This document shows positions 16,572 through 24,706 of a stretch of 64,000 nt of DNA, one piece after another. Under the pieces are notes generated by a model. The model saw only the letters and a list, made by a program, of their open reading frames with translations, was not told where the DNA came from and searched no databases. A program made the translations under genes and the position numbers. This stretch comes from UBA4416 sp048498515 (GTDB taxonomy: Bacteria > Bacteroidota > Bacteroidia > B-17B0 > Aurantibacillaceae), in assembly GCA_048498515.1 (NCBI GenBank), contig JBEHXV010000021.1, forward strand, positions 27,379 through 91,378, read 5' to 3'. Each line of letters begins with the position of its first letter. Within the stretch, counting starts at the first letter, position 1.

Positions 16572-18140
16572 TTAAAATACTTCGTCAATATCGTTCCTTC
16601 TGATAATGTCGCCGCCACTTGTATCGTCATCATCCCATTTGGTTGATTGTACTGTTTTGGTAGTTGGCTGCGACAGGAAATCGGTATTTTGCACCAGGCC
16701 CGAACTATTGCTGCCTGCATAAATATCAGTGCCTTCGGTATAATCCAGGTCGGTAAACTTGGCATACTGCCCAATAAAGCGTAAAGGAACATCTACAATA
16801 GAGCCATGCCTGTTCTTGGCAATAATAATTTCGGCCCTGCCTTTGGTTGGCTGGTTGTTCTCATCCACCTCAATACCATAATACTCGGGACGGTAAATAA
16901 ACATTACCATATCGGCATCCTGCTCAATGGCTCCCGATTCACGTAAGTCGCTCAACTGTGGGCGTTTGCTACCTCCCGGTCGGTTCTCAACCTGGCGGCT
17001 TAACTGCGACAGGGCAATGATGGGAATTTCGAGCTCTTTGGCCAGCGATTTTAAACCACGGGAGATCTGTGAAATTTCCTGCTCACGGTTCCCTTTGCTG
17101 TCGGGGCCGCCGCTCATAAGCTGCAAGTAGTCAATAATAATTAACGAGACATTTTGTTGTTCTTTCAAACGGCGCGCCTTTGCCCTCAATTCAAAAATGG
17201 AGAGGGCAGGGGTGTCGTCAATGTATAATGGGGCAACCGAGAGTTTTTTAATACGCTCATTTAACTGAACAAACTCGTGGTTATCAAGGTTTCCTTTTAA
17301 GATCTTATCCTGCGAAATTTCGGTTTCGGAAGCGATCAAACGTTTTACCAATTGCAGCGAGGACATCTCCAAAGAGAAAATAGCCACCGGTTTGTTGAAC
17401 TCCACGGCCGCGTTCTTGGCCATGGTTACCACAAACGCCGTTTTACCCATACCTGGGCGAGCCGCAAGGATCAACAGATCGGATTTTTGCCAGCCACCGG
17501 TAATACGGTCAAGAGCCGTAAAGCCCGAAGGGACGCCTAACAAGCCATCGGTTTGGGCGGCAGCGGCTTCAATCTCGTTAATGGCCTGGGCAATCAATGA
17601 GGTCATGCCGGCGTGCTGCTTACGAACGTTCGAATCGAGGATCTCAAAAATATGCTGTGTGGTAGAATCCAACAGTTCAAACACATCCGTACTGTCTTCG
17701 TAGGCCGATTTAATGGTTTCGGTGCTAATGCGGATCAACTCGCGTTGCAGGTATTTTTGCGCTACAATGCGGGCATGGTACTCAATATTGGCCGATGAGG
17801 CAATACGGTTGGTTAAAGAGGAAACATAAAAAGAACCTCCCACCATTTCCAACTCACCGGTGCGTTTTAATTCCTGTGTTACAGTTAAAATATCAACCGG
17901 TTCAGAGCGGTTAAATAAGGAGTAAATGGCTTTAAAAATAATACCGTTCTGTTCTTTATAAAAGCTTTCGGGCGACACCACATCGATCACCGTACTCAAG
18001 GCATCTTTTTCAAGGAGCATGGCCCCCAAAACGGCTTCTTCCAGTTCTACAGCTTGTGGCTGTAGTTTTCCTACCTCATTAGTGGATGCGGGCGTATATA
18101 ATTTTTTGCGGGTTTTATTCTGGTTATCGAAGTTTTGCAT
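16572..18140 (-). CDS. dnaB: Replicative DNA helicase DnaB
   Basis: Hexameric helicase that unwinds DNA at the replication fork. The N-terminal domain (about 25-130, starting LQPQAVELEEAVLGAMLLE) binds primase. The RecA-like domain has Walker A ARPGMGKT (227-234), Walker B IIIDYLQL (about 334-341), LSQLSRQVENRP and a C-terminal basic finger region (IIIAKNRHG). At 522 residues it has normal length with no intein, the usual insertion in DnaB P-loops. The acidic C-terminal tail (WDDDDTSGGD) is a common feature in this phylum. No DnaA-box cluster was seen nearby. Confidence 0.93.
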   Translation of the reverse strand: MQNFDNQNKTRKKLYTPASTNEVGKLQPQAVELEEAVLGAMLLEKDALSTVIDVVSPESFYKEQNGIIFKAIYSLFNRSEPVDILTVTQELKRTGELEMVGGSFYVSSLTNRIASSANIEYHARIVAQKYLQRELIRISTETIKSAYEDSTDVFELLDSTTQHIFEILDSNVRKQHAGMTSLIAQAINEIEAAAAQTDGLLGVPSGFTALDRITGGWQKSDLLILAARPGMGKTAFVVTMAKNAAVEFNKPVAIFSLEMSSLQLVKRLIASETEISQDKILKGNLDNHEFVQLNERIKKLSVAPLYIDDTPALSIFELRAKARRLKEQQNVSLIIIDYLQLMSGGPDSKGNREQEISQISRGLKSLAKELEIPIIALSQLSRQVENRPGGSKRPQLSDLRESGAIEQDADMVMFIYRPEYYGIEVDENNQPTKGRAEIIIAKNRHGSIVDVPLRFIGQYAKFTDLDYTEGTDIYAGSNSSGLVQNTDFLSQPTTKTVQSTKWDDDDTSGGDIIRRNDIDEVF

Positions 18141-18320
18141 AGTTTTTTTAGTACGTCGGGAGGGTAAAATTGCCGAATAACTTTCATATACGGAAGGTAC
18201 GATTTTTTAACGGCATTATTGCTGTTAACAACTGTTTAACATCGATTTTTAAGGGATTGATTATCAACTTATAAATTGTTAGTAAACACGAACAGGGAAC
18301 TTTTAGCCGTTAAGAAAAGG

Positions 18321-18357
18321 CATTATTAACTTTTAAACAATTGAAAAGTTAATAATG
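18321..18357. promoter_or_regulatory. Perfect 14-bp inverted repeat upstream of sensor kinase
   Basis: CATTATTAACTTTT (18321-18334) and AAAAGTTAATAATG (18344-18357) pair without mismatch around a 9-nt loop, 57 nt upstream of the kinase start. It is AT-rich and has no following T-tract, so an operator or an mRNA leader hairpin is more likely than a terminator. It sits in the 273-bp divergent gap with dnaB, where nothing else stands out. Confidence 0.55.
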
Positions 18358-18413
18358 TATCATAACTATTACTGACTTATTTGTAATATCTTTAATTAAT
18401 CATTTGCTGATAG

Positions 18414-20387
18414 TTGAATCCTTTTAGAAATATGTTATTCCTTGTGTCTGTTGTTTTATTGGCAACAGCTCAGCCTGCTTTTTCGCAGGATGATTACGGC
18501 GAGAAATTTTTAAAGTATTTCAATTCTAAAAGTTATGCGGGTAAGGTGCACGCTATTGATACCCTTAAGTCGGGTACCAAAATAAAATGCTATTTACTGG
18601 TAAAGAACGAACTGCAGAAAATACGCGAGCAGGCTATCCTGGATAATAAAACAGAGGTAATAGACGTGTTCTTAAAACTGGATGCCGAAATTTATTTTTA
18701 TAACCGCAATTACTCCAAATGCATTGCCATCTTAACCGATCTGCTGGCCCGCAACAGGATAAAAGATTACCGTGACAGTGTACCGGTGTTGTATCATTTA
18801 AAGAATGCTTATGTGCATTTGCATTCCTTAAACAAAGCCATCAATATTCATAAACAGATCATGGCCATCAGCAAGCGCCATAATAATATTGACGAATGGT
18901 ACTTCCATCCAAAACTCAGTATTATTTATTATGAAATGAAAATGTATAAGGAGTGCCTTGAACAACAGGTGCTCGAATACGAAGACCTGAAGAACAACAA
19001 CCAAATGGTGTTGGGTTACTTTAATAACCGGGGCCTGTTCTGGCAAAAATATGGCAACCAGGATAGCGCCATGTTTTGTTTTAATTACGCCAAAGACCTG
19101 TTCCATGCCGTTCATGACAACAAACCCTTAACCCTGTATGATGAGTTTACATTAGGATTAATTGAAGGAAATATCGGGCAGGTACTGATAGAATTGAAGG
19201 ATTATAAAAAAGCCATTCCCCTGCTTAAAAAAGATGTGGAAGGCAGTCTTAGGTCAAAGGACATTTTAAATGCCGCGATCAGCCAGATTGAACTGGCAAA
19301 ATGTTATTTGAATTTAAACCAGCCCCAGCTCAGCAAAAAGTATTTAGACACGGCCAATATCATATTAAACAAATGTGAGGACTACAATGCCAAGTCCAAC
19401 ATCCTGAAACAGTATGCGGTGTACTATGAAAAAACAGGGCAGTACCACTTATCAATTGATTATTACAATCGCTTTATCAATTTCAGGGATAGTGTGGAGC
19501 ATAAAGAGAATTTAAAGGAGCTGATCTCCTCGCAGGTAGCCAGCCAGATAGATGAACGGGAAAACCTGATACGACGCAACCAGAAAAACATTTTAGAAAA
19601 GAATAACGAAGTTAATACGCAAAAGAACATTCGTAACATTTTAATCCTTGGCGGCATCCTGCTCATCGTCATTATTATTATTGTTACCTGGCAACTTAAG
19701 AAAACAGACATTCAGAAAAAATTACTGGAGGTAAAGAATGAGCAGATAGAGACACGTAACAAGATCATTGATAAATCGCTGATAGAAAAAGACTTGTTGA
19801 TTAAAGAAGTGCATCATCGCGTAAAAAACAATTTACAAATCGTATCGAGCTTGTTGAAGCTGCAATCGGGTAAAACGGATAATCCTGAAATAAAAAACTC
19901 CTTAAGCGAAGCGCAAGACAGGATCAACTCCATGGCGCTGTTGCACCAGCTGCTTTACCGTAATAATGACATGACGAGCATTCGGTTCAATGATTATTTA
20001 TCGAACCTAATCATGCAAATTTCGGATAGCTTTGACCTGGAAAATAAACAAATTACCATTGTACCTCATTTTATTGAACTTGAGCTCGACCTTGACACCG
20101 CCATTCCTTTAGGATTGATTGCCAATGAGCTCATCTCGAATGCTTACAAGCATGCTTTTGAAAACAATACAGGAAAAATAACCATCGATTTGGTTAAATT
20201 ATTCAAGAATACCTACCAGTTAAAAATCTCGGATAACGGTAAAGGCCTGCCTGATAATTTTGATTTCTCGAACCTGAACTCACTGGGGCTTGACATCGTA
20301 TCGATCCTTACCGAGCAAATAGGGGCGGAGTTGAAAGCTTATAATAGTAACGGTGCCAACTTTGAAGTAATGTTTAAGAGTCATTAA
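18414..20387 (+). CDS. TPR sensor histidine kinase, HisKA_2 type
   Basis: The 657-residue protein has a signal peptide, a periplasmic or extracytoplasmic TPR array (about 50-370), a coiled coil, one membrane helix (about 403-423: LILGGILLIVIIIIVTW), then HisKA_2 with EVHHRVKNNLQIVSSLLKLQ (His467/His468) and an HATPase_c domain (NELISNAYKHAFE N box, DNGKGLPD G1 box). HisKA_2 kinases of this kind in Bacteroidota usually act with a response regulator, but none is encoded next to it. Start: TTG at 18414 gives a signal peptide with an Arg in its n-region; ATG at 18432 is the alternative. A perfect dyad lies upstream. Confidence 0.85.
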   Translation: MNPFRNMLFLVSVVLLATAQPAFSQDDYGEKFLKYFNSKSYAGKVHAIDTLKSGTKIKCYLLVKNELQKIREQAILDNKTEVIDVFLKLDAEIYFYNRNYSKCIAILTDLLARNRIKDYRDSVPVLYHLKNAYVHLHSLNKAINIHKQIMAISKRHNNIDEWYFHPKLSIIYYEMKMYKECLEQQVLEYEDLKNNNQMVLGYFNNRGLFWQKYGNQDSAMFCFNYAKDLFHAVHDNKPLTLYDEFTLGLIEGNIGQVLIELKDYKKAIPLLKKDVEGSLRSKDILNAAISQIELAKCYLNLNQPQLSKKYLDTANIILNKCEDYNAKSNILKQYAVYYEKTGQYHLSIDYYNRFINFRDSVEHKENLKELISSQVASQIDERENLIRRNQKNILEKNNEVNTQKNIRNILILGGILLIVIIIIVTWQLKKTDIQKKLLEVKNEQIETRNKIIDKSLIEKDLLIKEVHHRVKNNLQIVSSLLKLQSGKTDNPEIKNSLSEAQDRINSMALLHQLLYRNNDMTSIRFNDYLSNLIMQISDSFDLENKQITIVPHFIELELDLDTAIPLGLIANELISNAYKHAFENNTGKITIDLVKLFKNTYQLKISDNGKGLPDNFDFSNLNSLGLDIVSILTEQIGAELKAYNSNGANFEVMFKSH

Positions 20388-20394
20388 TGCTTTT

Positions 20395-20450
20395 GATTAC
20401 GAATATACGAATGGCTTCGTGTTAATGTGAATTCGTATAAATTCGTAATC
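20395..20450. repeat. Second copy of the ACGAATATACGAATG inverted repeat
   Basis: GATTACGAAT plus ATACGAAT on the left (20395-20412) pairs with ATTCGTAT-AA-ATTCGTAATC on the right (20431-20450), with one 2-nt bulge. The core ATTACGAATATACGAATG is shared with the element at 707-779. It lies in the convergent gap between the kinase and the arginase-family gene. Confidence 0.7.
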
Positions 20451-20460
20451 AAAAATTCTA

Positions 20461-21498
20461 TTACTCCTTCTCCAACACACCTTTCATAAAATCAGAAATT
20501 AAATAAGCAATCAACTTCCCTGTTTTATTATCGGCTTTAATGTGTGAGAGGATTGGCGCACCTTCGGCAATATGCAAATACAAGGCATTTAACTTATTCC
20601 CGCATTGGTATACGTACTGCCGTGCCTGTACCGGCGAGATACCCGAGCTTGTTTTGGCGCTGGAAGGTACATTGGTAATAGCATCCAGGTCAATTTCCAC
20701 ACCGGCACATTCACTTTTTACAAATGAAATGTTTTGGTTTAACGTTGTTGAAAAGGATTTGCTTTCACGCACAAACACATCTTCATAAGAACTGAAATAC
20801 AGGTTACCATTGTTCTTTGCAAAATCCTGCAATACACTTGCCGTGTTATATTGTTCATGCAAACAGAAAACAGAATATTTGTTTAAATACTTTTCGCTAT
20901 AGGCATAACTAAATCCATTGCCACTGTGCCTACCTTCCAGCGGCCTGAAATCAGTGTGGGGATCGCAGTTAATGACATTTATTTTTTTCGATAAAGCCTC
21001 TGAACAGCCTTTGATGATAGGGTAGGAGTTGTTATGGCCGCCGCCAATAACTATGGGAATTTTATTTGCTTTAATTATTTTACCAACAACATCCGTTACC
21101 CTTTTGTCCACTTCAGCTACCAGGTTCCTTAAGCTTTCAATGTCCGCTTTTGTTTTCGATACCAGTTCGTTTGAGCGTTCCATCAGGTCTGCAACGTATA
21201 CATGACCTAATACCAGGCATTGTGATGCGTTAAGGAACTCATTGCTTTGCTGGCTCAAAAAGCTTTCAAGGGCCGGTTTCCATGCCGTATGCGCGCCGCC
21301 ACGACCATAATTTGCCCTCACACCAATATCTTCGGGTATGCCCAATAACACAAAACGACAAGTGGAAGCCAAGAGCTCTTGTTCCCATTTTTTTTCATCG
21401 GTAATAACGCTTACCTCTTCGCCAAATTTGGTTTCGTTGCTGCGCTTACGGGTAAATTGTAAAATATCTTTTTGTGTATAAATCTCTAAATGCTTCAT
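20461..21498 (-). CDS. hutG: Formimidoylglutamase-like arginase-family hydrolase
   Basis: The 345-residue protein is a ureohydrolase-fold enzyme. All six usual Mn ligands are present: His155 in IGGGHNNSYP, Asp179, His181 and Asp183 in CDPHTDFR, and Asp270 and Asp272 in EIDLDAI. The N-terminus (KRSNETKFGE) and the GIPEDIGVRANYGRGG motif fit the Bacteroidota branch annotated as formimidoylglutamase, which splits N-formimidoyl-L-glutamate to glutamate and formamide at the end of histidine degradation. hutH is in the same window but 18 kb away, and hutU and hutI are absent. Arginase or agmatinase activity cannot be excluded from sequence alone. Confidence 0.75.
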   Translation of the reverse strand: MKHLEIYTQKDILQFTRKRSNETKFGEEVSVITDEKKWEQELLASTCRFVLLGIPEDIGVRANYGRGGAHTAWKPALESFLSQQSNEFLNASQCLVLGHVYVADLMERSNELVSKTKADIESLRNLVAEVDKRVTDVVGKIIKANKIPIVIGGGHNNSYPIIKGCSEALSKKINVINCDPHTDFRPLEGRHSGNGFSYAYSEKYLNKYSVFCLHEQYNTASVLQDFAKNNGNLYFSSYEDVFVRESKSFSTTLNQNISFVKSECAGVEIDLDAITNVPSSAKTSSGISPVQARQYVYQCGNKLNALYLHIAEGAPILSHIKADNKTGKLIAYLISDFMKGVLEKE

Positions 21499-21510
21499 GT
21501 AAAAAGGGCA

Positions 21511-21537
21511 AAAAAAAGTCCCGGTAAGCGGGACTTT
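21511..21537 (-). terminator. Rho-independent terminator of the DUF4468 gene
   Basis: On the minus strand, AAAGTCCCG - CTTAC - CGGGACTTT forms a 9-bp stem with a 5-nt loop, followed by more T residues. It lies 18 nt past the stop of the gene ending at 21556 and just upstream of the arginase-family gene, separating the two units. Confidence 0.85.
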
Positions 21538-21555
21538 AAATAGTATAAAAATGTA

Positions 21556-22167
21556 TTACCACTCGTCCTTATCCTGTGGTTCGCTGCTCGATTTTTTCAT
21601 GGCAGCTTTCAGGTCGACGATCAATGTTCCTGCATCTTTCAAGGCTTCGCTTCTCATGTGTTTCCACATTTCATTCGGTAATTTCATACTGCCGCATTTT
21701 GGCACTTCGCTATACACATCACCACCCGAGTTTTCTGCGTTCTTGGCATTGTGCATTATTTTTGAAACGGTATAACGGTATTTTCCTTCTTTGGCATCAA
21801 TGCTTAAATGCATGGTAAAGGTTCCCTGTACATCCGACTGAGGATTCAATTCTTTTGGTTTGTATGCAAAAGTAGCTACACACTCCGCTTTACTACCGGT
21901 GGTAACCCCATTGCCTTTGGTATATTTTGTGCTTTCAATTTTCACAAAGTTAACCGCGCGTTTCAGGATCTCGGCAACAGGCATTGGTTTTACACCACTG
22001 GTATCTTCCTGTACCGTTCCATCGGCCAGGGTAACCGGCGGAATAGGATCGGCTGTCATTTCTATCACTTCCTGAATTTTCTTTTCTTCTTTCTTAGGTT
22101 CCTGTGCCGCCAAAGTCGTCACCGAAAATGTAAATACACAGGCATATATTAATGTTGAAAGTTTCAT
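21556..22167 (-). CDS. Secreted DUF4468-like protein
   Basis: The 203-residue protein has a signal peptide (about 1-20, ending TLAAQ). The region 68-140 (ILKRAVNFVKIESTKYTKGN, then ATFAYKPKE, GTFTMHLSIDAKEGKYRYTV) fits DUF4468, a TBP-like fold found in Bacteroidota secreted proteins of unknown function. A Lys/Glu-rich stretch follows the signal peptide. The C-terminus is acidic and polar. It stands alone, with a terminator downstream; a TAGATTTA box at 22196-22203 is one base off the -7 consensus. Confidence 0.6.
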   Translation of the reverse strand: MKLSTLIYACVFTFSVTTLAAQEPKKEEKKIQEVIEMTADPIPPVTLADGTVQEDTSGVKPMPVAEILKRAVNFVKIESTKYTKGNGVTTGSKAECVATFAYKPKELNPQSDVQGTFTMHLSIDAKEGKYRYTVSKIMHNAKNAENSGGDVYSEVPKCGSMKLPNEMWKHMRSEALKDAGTLIVDLKAAMKKSSSEPQDKDEW

Positions 22168-22210
22168 ACTTTGCTATTGTTATTTTTATTGATGCTAAAT
22201 CTATACGAAA

Positions 22211-24628
22211 TTAATATATTTTAGGGTATTTCTCCGGGTTAACTTCCAACATCAGGTTGTAGATAACATCAAATACATCATCGGCGCTTGGTTTGGAGAA
22301 ATAATCCCCATCAGAACCGTAAGCCGGCCTGTGCGCTTTTGAAGCGATGGTAATAGGCTTGGAATCCAGGTATTGGTAACCTCCCTGCTCCTCAAGCACT
22401 TTTTGCATCATGTAAGCGGTGGCTCCACCAGGTACATCCTCATCAAAGAACACCACGCGGTTTGTTTTTTTCAACGATTCCACAATGCTGTGATTGACAT
22501 CAAAAGGCAACAAGGTTTGCACATCGATCAATTCAACCGAAACACCATGCTCGTTTAATTGCTTAATGGCATCCTGGGCAATGCGTACCGATGAACCATA
22601 AGTAACAATGGTCACATCCGTTCCATGAATTAATGTTTCAGGAATTCCCAACTGTACTTTGTACTCGCCAATGTTCGACGGTAAATTTTCTTTTAAACGG
22701 TAACCATTCAGCGGCTCTACCACCAACGATGGCTCATCGGCTTCCAGTAATAAATTATAGAAACCAGCTGCCTGTGTCATGTTCCTTGGCACACACACAT
22801 TAATGCCGCGGCAGGCGTGAACGATCATGCCCATTGGCGAACCGCTATGCCATACACCTTCCAAACGGTGGCCACGTGTGCGAATAACAACAGGCGCTTT
22901 TTGCATACCTTTGGTTCGCCATTGCACGGTAGCCAAATCATCGCTCATAATTTGCAGGGCATACAACAAGTAATCGAGGTACTGAATTTCGGCAATTGGC
23001 CTTAAACCACGCATGGCTAAACCTATGGCCTGGCCCATGATAGTGGCCTCGCGAATCCCCGTATCAAATACACGGTGCTCGCCGTATTTGGCCTGCAGGC
23101 CTTCCAGTCCCTGGTTCACACCGCCAATTTTTCCGGAGTCCTCACCAAAGATCAATACTTCCGGGTATTTATTTAAAATGTAATCAAAGTTTTCTCTCAG
23201 TAATTCACGTCCATCAACCTGTTTCTCATCATTGTAAACAGGCGCCACAGCACTTACCGAAGAAACCTGCTGTGTTGACTGAGACATTAAGTGTGAACTG
23301 TAACGATCGGCATTCTCAATATTGGCAAGCCTTAGCCAGTCGGCCAATTTTGCACGGGACGACGAATTCTCGTCTTTGGTTAAACGCAGTACTTTTTTAA
23401 CGGCGCCATGAATATCGCGACGAATCGGTTCTTTTATACTGTTCAGTTCCGTTTTAATTGAACTGATCGTTGATGCATTGGCACTGCTGGAAAGTTCATC
23501 GAACAGGGCAGATACTTCCGCCACTTCCGCTTTTATTGGCGACAGGTAATCGGCCCATGCCGCTTTTTGAGCTGTTTTAACAGCAGTTTTCGCATCTTCC
23601 TCAATCGTATTTAAGGTTGCTTCATCCGAAAGAGCATTTTCAAGAATCCACTCACGCATTTTCTTTACGCAATCAAAATCGGTTTCCCATTGCAGACGTT
23701 CCTTTGATTTGTAACGTTCGTGCGAACCTGATGTACTGTGGCCCTGTGGCTGCGTTACTTCTTCCACATGCACTAAAACCGGCACATGTTCTTCGCGGCA
23801 AACTTTTATGGCTTTTTCGTATGTTTCGCATAAATGGGCATAATCCCAGCCTTTAGTTTTAAAAATTTCGTAACCCTTGCCACCGTTTTCTCTCTGGAAT
23901 CCTTTCAGGATCTCGGAAATACTTTCTTTGGTGGTTTGGTATTTTTTAGGAACGGAAATTCCATGACCATCGTCCCACACGCTCATGAGCATAGGTACCT
24001 GCAAGACGCCGGCTGCGTTAATGGCTTCCCAGAATAAACCTTCGGAGGTAGAGGCATCGCCAATAGTACCAAAAGCCACTTCATTTCCTTTATTGCTGTA
24101 ATCCAAAAACTTGCCTTTTTGCAGGTCTTCGTTAATCCTGAAAAAATTAGAGGCGTATGCCAATCCTAATAAACGAGGCATTTGCCCGGCGGTTGGCGAA
24201 ATATCCGCCGATGAATTTTTTTGGTTGGCAAGGGCTTTAAACGAACCATCGGCATTTAAACTTTGGGTGCCAAAATGGCCTCCCATCTGGCGGCCGCCGC
24301 TCATAGGTTCCTTTTCAAGATCGGTATGGCCATACAAGCCGGCAAAATATTCCTGTAACGACAGCTGGTCAATGGCCATCATAAAGGTTTGGTCGCGGTA
24401 ATAACCGCTTCTGAAATCTCCGTTCTGAAACACCTTGGCCATGGCAACCTGTGCCAGTTCTTTTCCATCACCAAAAATACCAAACTTGGCTTTTCCGGTA
24501 AGCACTTCTTTACGGCCTAATAAACTTGTTTGACGACTCTCGTTAATTAAACGAAAATCATTGAGGACTATTTTTTTAAAATCTTCGAAACTTAATCCTT
24601 TTGCTGTTGATAAAACTCCTTCTTGCAT
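22211..24628 (-). CDS. 2-oxoacid dehydrogenase E1, fused alpha and beta subunits
   Basis: An 805-residue fusion of the alpha and beta subunits of a thiamine-diphosphate E1, most like branched-chain 2-oxoacid (2-oxoisovalerate) dehydrogenase. It decarboxylates the 2-oxoacid and passes the acyl group to the E2 lipoyl arm. The alpha part (about 20-380) has the ThDP motif GDASTSEGLFWEA at 190-202, ending SVWDDGHGIS. The beta part begins near 480 (DGRELLRENFDYIL) and has FGEDSGKIGGVNQGL, FDTGIREATIMGQAIGLA and VVIRTRGHRLEGVWHSGSP. E2 and E3 are not in the window. A near-perfect promoter lies just upstream. Confidence 0.88.
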   Translation of the reverse strand: MQEGVLSTAKGLSFEDFKKIVLNDFRLINESRQTSLLGRKEVLTGKAKFGIFGDGKELAQVAMAKVFQNGDFRSGYYRDQTFMMAIDQLSLQEYFAGLYGHTDLEKEPMSGGRQMGGHFGTQSLNADGSFKALANQKNSSADISPTAGQMPRLLGLAYASNFFRINEDLQKGKFLDYSNKGNEVAFGTIGDASTSEGLFWEAINAAGVLQVPMLMSVWDDGHGISVPKKYQTTKESISEILKGFQRENGGKGYEIFKTKGWDYAHLCETYEKAIKVCREEHVPVLVHVEEVTQPQGHSTSGSHERYKSKERLQWETDFDCVKKMREWILENALSDEATLNTIEEDAKTAVKTAQKAAWADYLSPIKAEVAEVSALFDELSSSANASTISSIKTELNSIKEPIRRDIHGAVKKVLRLTKDENSSSRAKLADWLRLANIENADRYSSHLMSQSTQQVSSVSAVAPVYNDEKQVDGRELLRENFDYILNKYPEVLIFGEDSGKIGGVNQGLEGLQAKYGEHRVFDTGIREATIMGQAIGLAMRGLRPIAEIQYLDYLLYALQIMSDDLATVQWRTKGMQKAPVVIRTRGHRLEGVWHSGSPMGMIVHACRGINVCVPRNMTQAAGFYNLLLEADEPSLVVEPLNGYRLKENLPSNIGEYKVQLGIPETLIHGTDVTIVTYGSSVRIAQDAIKQLNEHGVSVELIDVQTLLPFDVNHSIVESLKKTNRVVFFDEDVPGGATAYMMQKVLEEQGGYQYLDSKPITIASKAHRPAYGSDGDYFSKPSADDVFDVIYNLMLEVNPEKYPKIY

Positions 24629-24646
24629 AGTAATTCCCTTATCTTA

Positions 24647-24676
24647 CAAATATAATTTTTTGACGGGAATTACAAA
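24647..24676 (-). promoter_or_regulatory. Promoter of the fused E1 gene
   Basis: TTTG (24673-24676), 18 nt, then TATATTTG (24647-24654) on the minus strand match the Bacteroidota -33/-7 consensus exactly. The -7 box ends 18 nt before the ATG at 24628. This is one of the best promoters in the window. Confidence 0.75.
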
Positions 24677-24706
24677 AGGTTTTAAGCTTATTTTTCGGTT
24701 AAAAAA

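Noticed and set aside
16565..16792. Small minus-strand frame at the dnaB-acyltransferase junction
   Set aside because: It lies in a different frame within the 3' end of dnaB and has no features of its own.
18141..18413. Possible origin of replication next to dnaB
   Set aside because: Only one weak DnaA-box-like word (TTATCAACT) is visible. Neither a box cluster nor dnaA or dnaN is present.
804..21498. hutH and hutG-like genes as one operon or cluster
   Set aside because: They are 18 kb apart on opposite strands with many unrelated genes between.
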